Shown here: piece by piece, positions 62,991 to 64,000 of the stretch | Position numbering within the stretch: the first letter of the stretch is position 1 | How the letters are laid out: each line of letters opens with the position of its first letter | Origin: Planctomycetota bacterium | GTDB taxonomy: Bacteria; Planctomycetota; UBA1135; UBA2386 | Direction: 5' to 3' | NCBI GenBank assembly: GCA_020638695.1 | Contig: JACKIB010000022.1 | Span: 25,316 to 89,315, forward strand | Length of the DNA stretch: 64,000 nt | Program-made: the position numbers and the translations under genes | The notes under the pieces: generated by a model | Seen by the model: the letters and a program-made list of their open reading frames with translations, nothing else | Database searches by the model: none | What the model was told of the DNA's origin: nothing

Positions 62991-64000
62991 TCAGCGTCCG
63001 GCGGTGAGGCGCAGACCTGGGGTGAACGCGACCCCGTGCGAGGCGCCGGCGTCACCCTGCAGGAGCTGGAGGTACATCGTCGCGCCGCACAGGCCCGGGT
63101 CGTCCGGGATCGCGAGCGGCAAGGTGAGGCCCTTGACCCCCAGGCCCACGGGGAACGTCGCGGCGGGGCTGACCAGCAGCACGCCGCCGAGGTACTGCAC
63201 CGAGTTCTGCGTCGTGCCGAGCAGCAGGAGTCCAGCGGTTGGGATGCCCGAGGAACTGCTGGCCAGTAGGTAGATGCCTGTGCCGAGCACCGGATTGGCG
63301 TCGGCGGTCAGGGTCGGCATGCGGACGGACCCCGGCCAGCCCTTGCCGAACGACCCCCACGAGGCGAGCGTGGGGCAGCCGCACATCCAGTAGGCGATGT
63401 TGCGGGCCAGCACGCTGTTGTCGAACTGGTTCACGTAGGGGTCGGTGAGCAAGTTGTGGTCGCCGAGCACCACGGCCCGTCCCTTCACCGCGGCCGTCGG
63501 TTCGTGCACGACCAAGAACGCCGATCCCTCCGCGTTCTTGCCCAACAGTCTGGTGGCGGTGGTGTGGGTGAACAGCCCCACGGCCCAGTGGGCGTAGGCG
63601 GTGACGCCTCGGGTGACCGGATGATCGGTGACCGTTGGGGCCACCGGCTTTCCGTTGTTGCTGCCGCTCGACCCGGAGAAGGTGACGCCGAGCCACGCTG
63701 TGAAGTCGTTGTAGAACGCGTTGGCGACGATGTCGCCGGTGACGACCAAGCGACCCCCGTTCGCCACCCAGCCCTGCAGCGCCGACTGCTCCGCTGCGGT
63801 CAGCGAAGCGTTGGCGGCGGTGGACAACGCCGAGGTGAAGAACACGTCGCACTGGGCCAGGTACGCCGCGGTGAGCACCGCAGTCGGGGGGCGAAGGGTC
63901 CCGCCGAACCGCGCGATCTCGCTGCGCAGGGTGCCGTACGAACCGGTAGCCAGCTGGCCGCCGGCGTAGTTGAGCCGCGTGCCGTCGAACGATCCCCACG
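62991..64000 (-). CDS. Exported GATase/ThuA-like protein with shared C-terminal tail (5' partial)
   Basis: The frame is open to the right edge, so the N-terminus is missing; bases 63879-64000 continue it (WGSFDGTRLNYAGG and RSEIARFGGTLRPPTAV). About 200 visible residues resemble the class I glutamine-amidotransferase/DUF4350-like fold: AQCDVFFTSALST, LQGWVANGGRLVVTGDI, DHPVTRGVTAYAHW, GRAVVLGDHNLLTDPYV and NSVLARNIAYWMCG. The last 130 residues (start LASWGSFGKGWPGSVRMPTL, end TPGLRLTAGR) are the beta-rich tail typical of secreted proteins in this window. A catalytic cysteine is not seen, so it is probably a binding rather than an amidotransferase domain. Confidence 0.7.
   Translation of the reverse strand, partial: WGSFDGTRLNYAGGQLATGSYGTLRSEIARFGGTLRPPTAVLTAAYLAQCDVFFTSALSTAANASLTAAEQSALQGWVANGGRLVVTGDIVANAFYNDFTAWLGVTFSGSSGSNNGKPVAPTVTDHPVTRGVTAYAHWAVGLFTHTTATRLLGKNAEGSAFLVVHEPTAAVKGRAVVLGDHNLLTDPYVNQFDNSVLARNIAYWMCGCPTLASWGSFGKGWPGSVRMPTLTADANPVLGTGIYLLASSSSGIPTAGLLLLGTTQNSVQYLGGVLLVSPAATFPVGLGVKGLTLPLAIPDDPGLCGATMYLQLLQGDAGASHGVAFTPGLRLTAGR

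Overview
The window is high-GC bacterial DNA, densely coded on both strands, with no rRNA, tRNA, CRISPR array, integrase or transposase that I can recognise. The gene content suggests a Planctomycetota-type organism. It has large secreted proteins built from FG-GAP/VCBS, kelch-like or DGTxxGT repeats. It also has two big Ser/Thr kinases (one fused to a formylglycine-generating-enzyme-like domain, one coupled to an ECF sigma factor), a DUF5060-type glycoside-hydrolase-like protein, and many start codons without a Shine-Dalgarno sequence. The lineage is an inference from gene content; no marker gene is present to prove it.

Layout. 1-8.5 kb: a truncated secreted metzincin-like protease with FG-GAP repeats; murQ overlapping a NagZ/beta-lactamase fusion (muropeptide turnover); a large FG-GAP protein. 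8.5-9.5 kb: a minus-strand ArsR-SRPBCC-DUF4287 operon with a promoter/operator. 9.7-20.6 kb: secreted repeat proteins, a Ser/Thr kinase-FGE fusion and a DUF5060/TIM-barrel protein. 20.9-26.8 kb: a sodium:solute symporter with a 51-residue partner, a zinc-ribbon-like membrane protein, pepA and acs. 26.9-28.7 kb: four small minus-strand genes of weak or unknown function. 28.8-34.7 kb: a polytopic membrane protein, then an ECF sigma-Ser/Thr kinase pair. 35-37.6 kb: an LFPL-repeat lipoprotein and a glycosyltransferase.

37.5-54.4 kb is the centrepiece: a 13-gene minus-strand operon for an exported polysaccharide. In order of transcription it encodes a Wza-like export lipoprotein, a Wzc-like chain-length/ATPase protein, an O-antigen polymerase/ligase-like protein with a long C-terminal extension, a WecA/TagO-like initiating transferase, a NodB-like deacetylase, a methyltransferase, a PF13480-type acyltransferase, a glycosyltransferase, a second polymerase/ligase-like protein, a Wzx-like flippase, an FkbM methyltransferase, another methyltransferase and a terminal glycosyltransferase. 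After the first junction, all eleven remaining junctions are 4-nt start/stop overlaps. The last gene overlaps a convergent plus-strand glycosyltransferase tail to tail.

54.5-64 kb: pepN, elbB-like and DUF374 acyltransferase genes on the minus strand; a double-CDGSH protein and a PHP-domain lipoprotein; a DegT/StrS aminotransferase that could make an amino sugar for the polysaccharide; a run of three adjacent palindromes; a short DUF1328 gene; a small membrane protein beside a 25-bp exact repeat; and a truncated secreted protein running off the right edge. Several secreted proteins end in a similar beta-rich C-terminal segment, a candidate shared anchoring or export signal.
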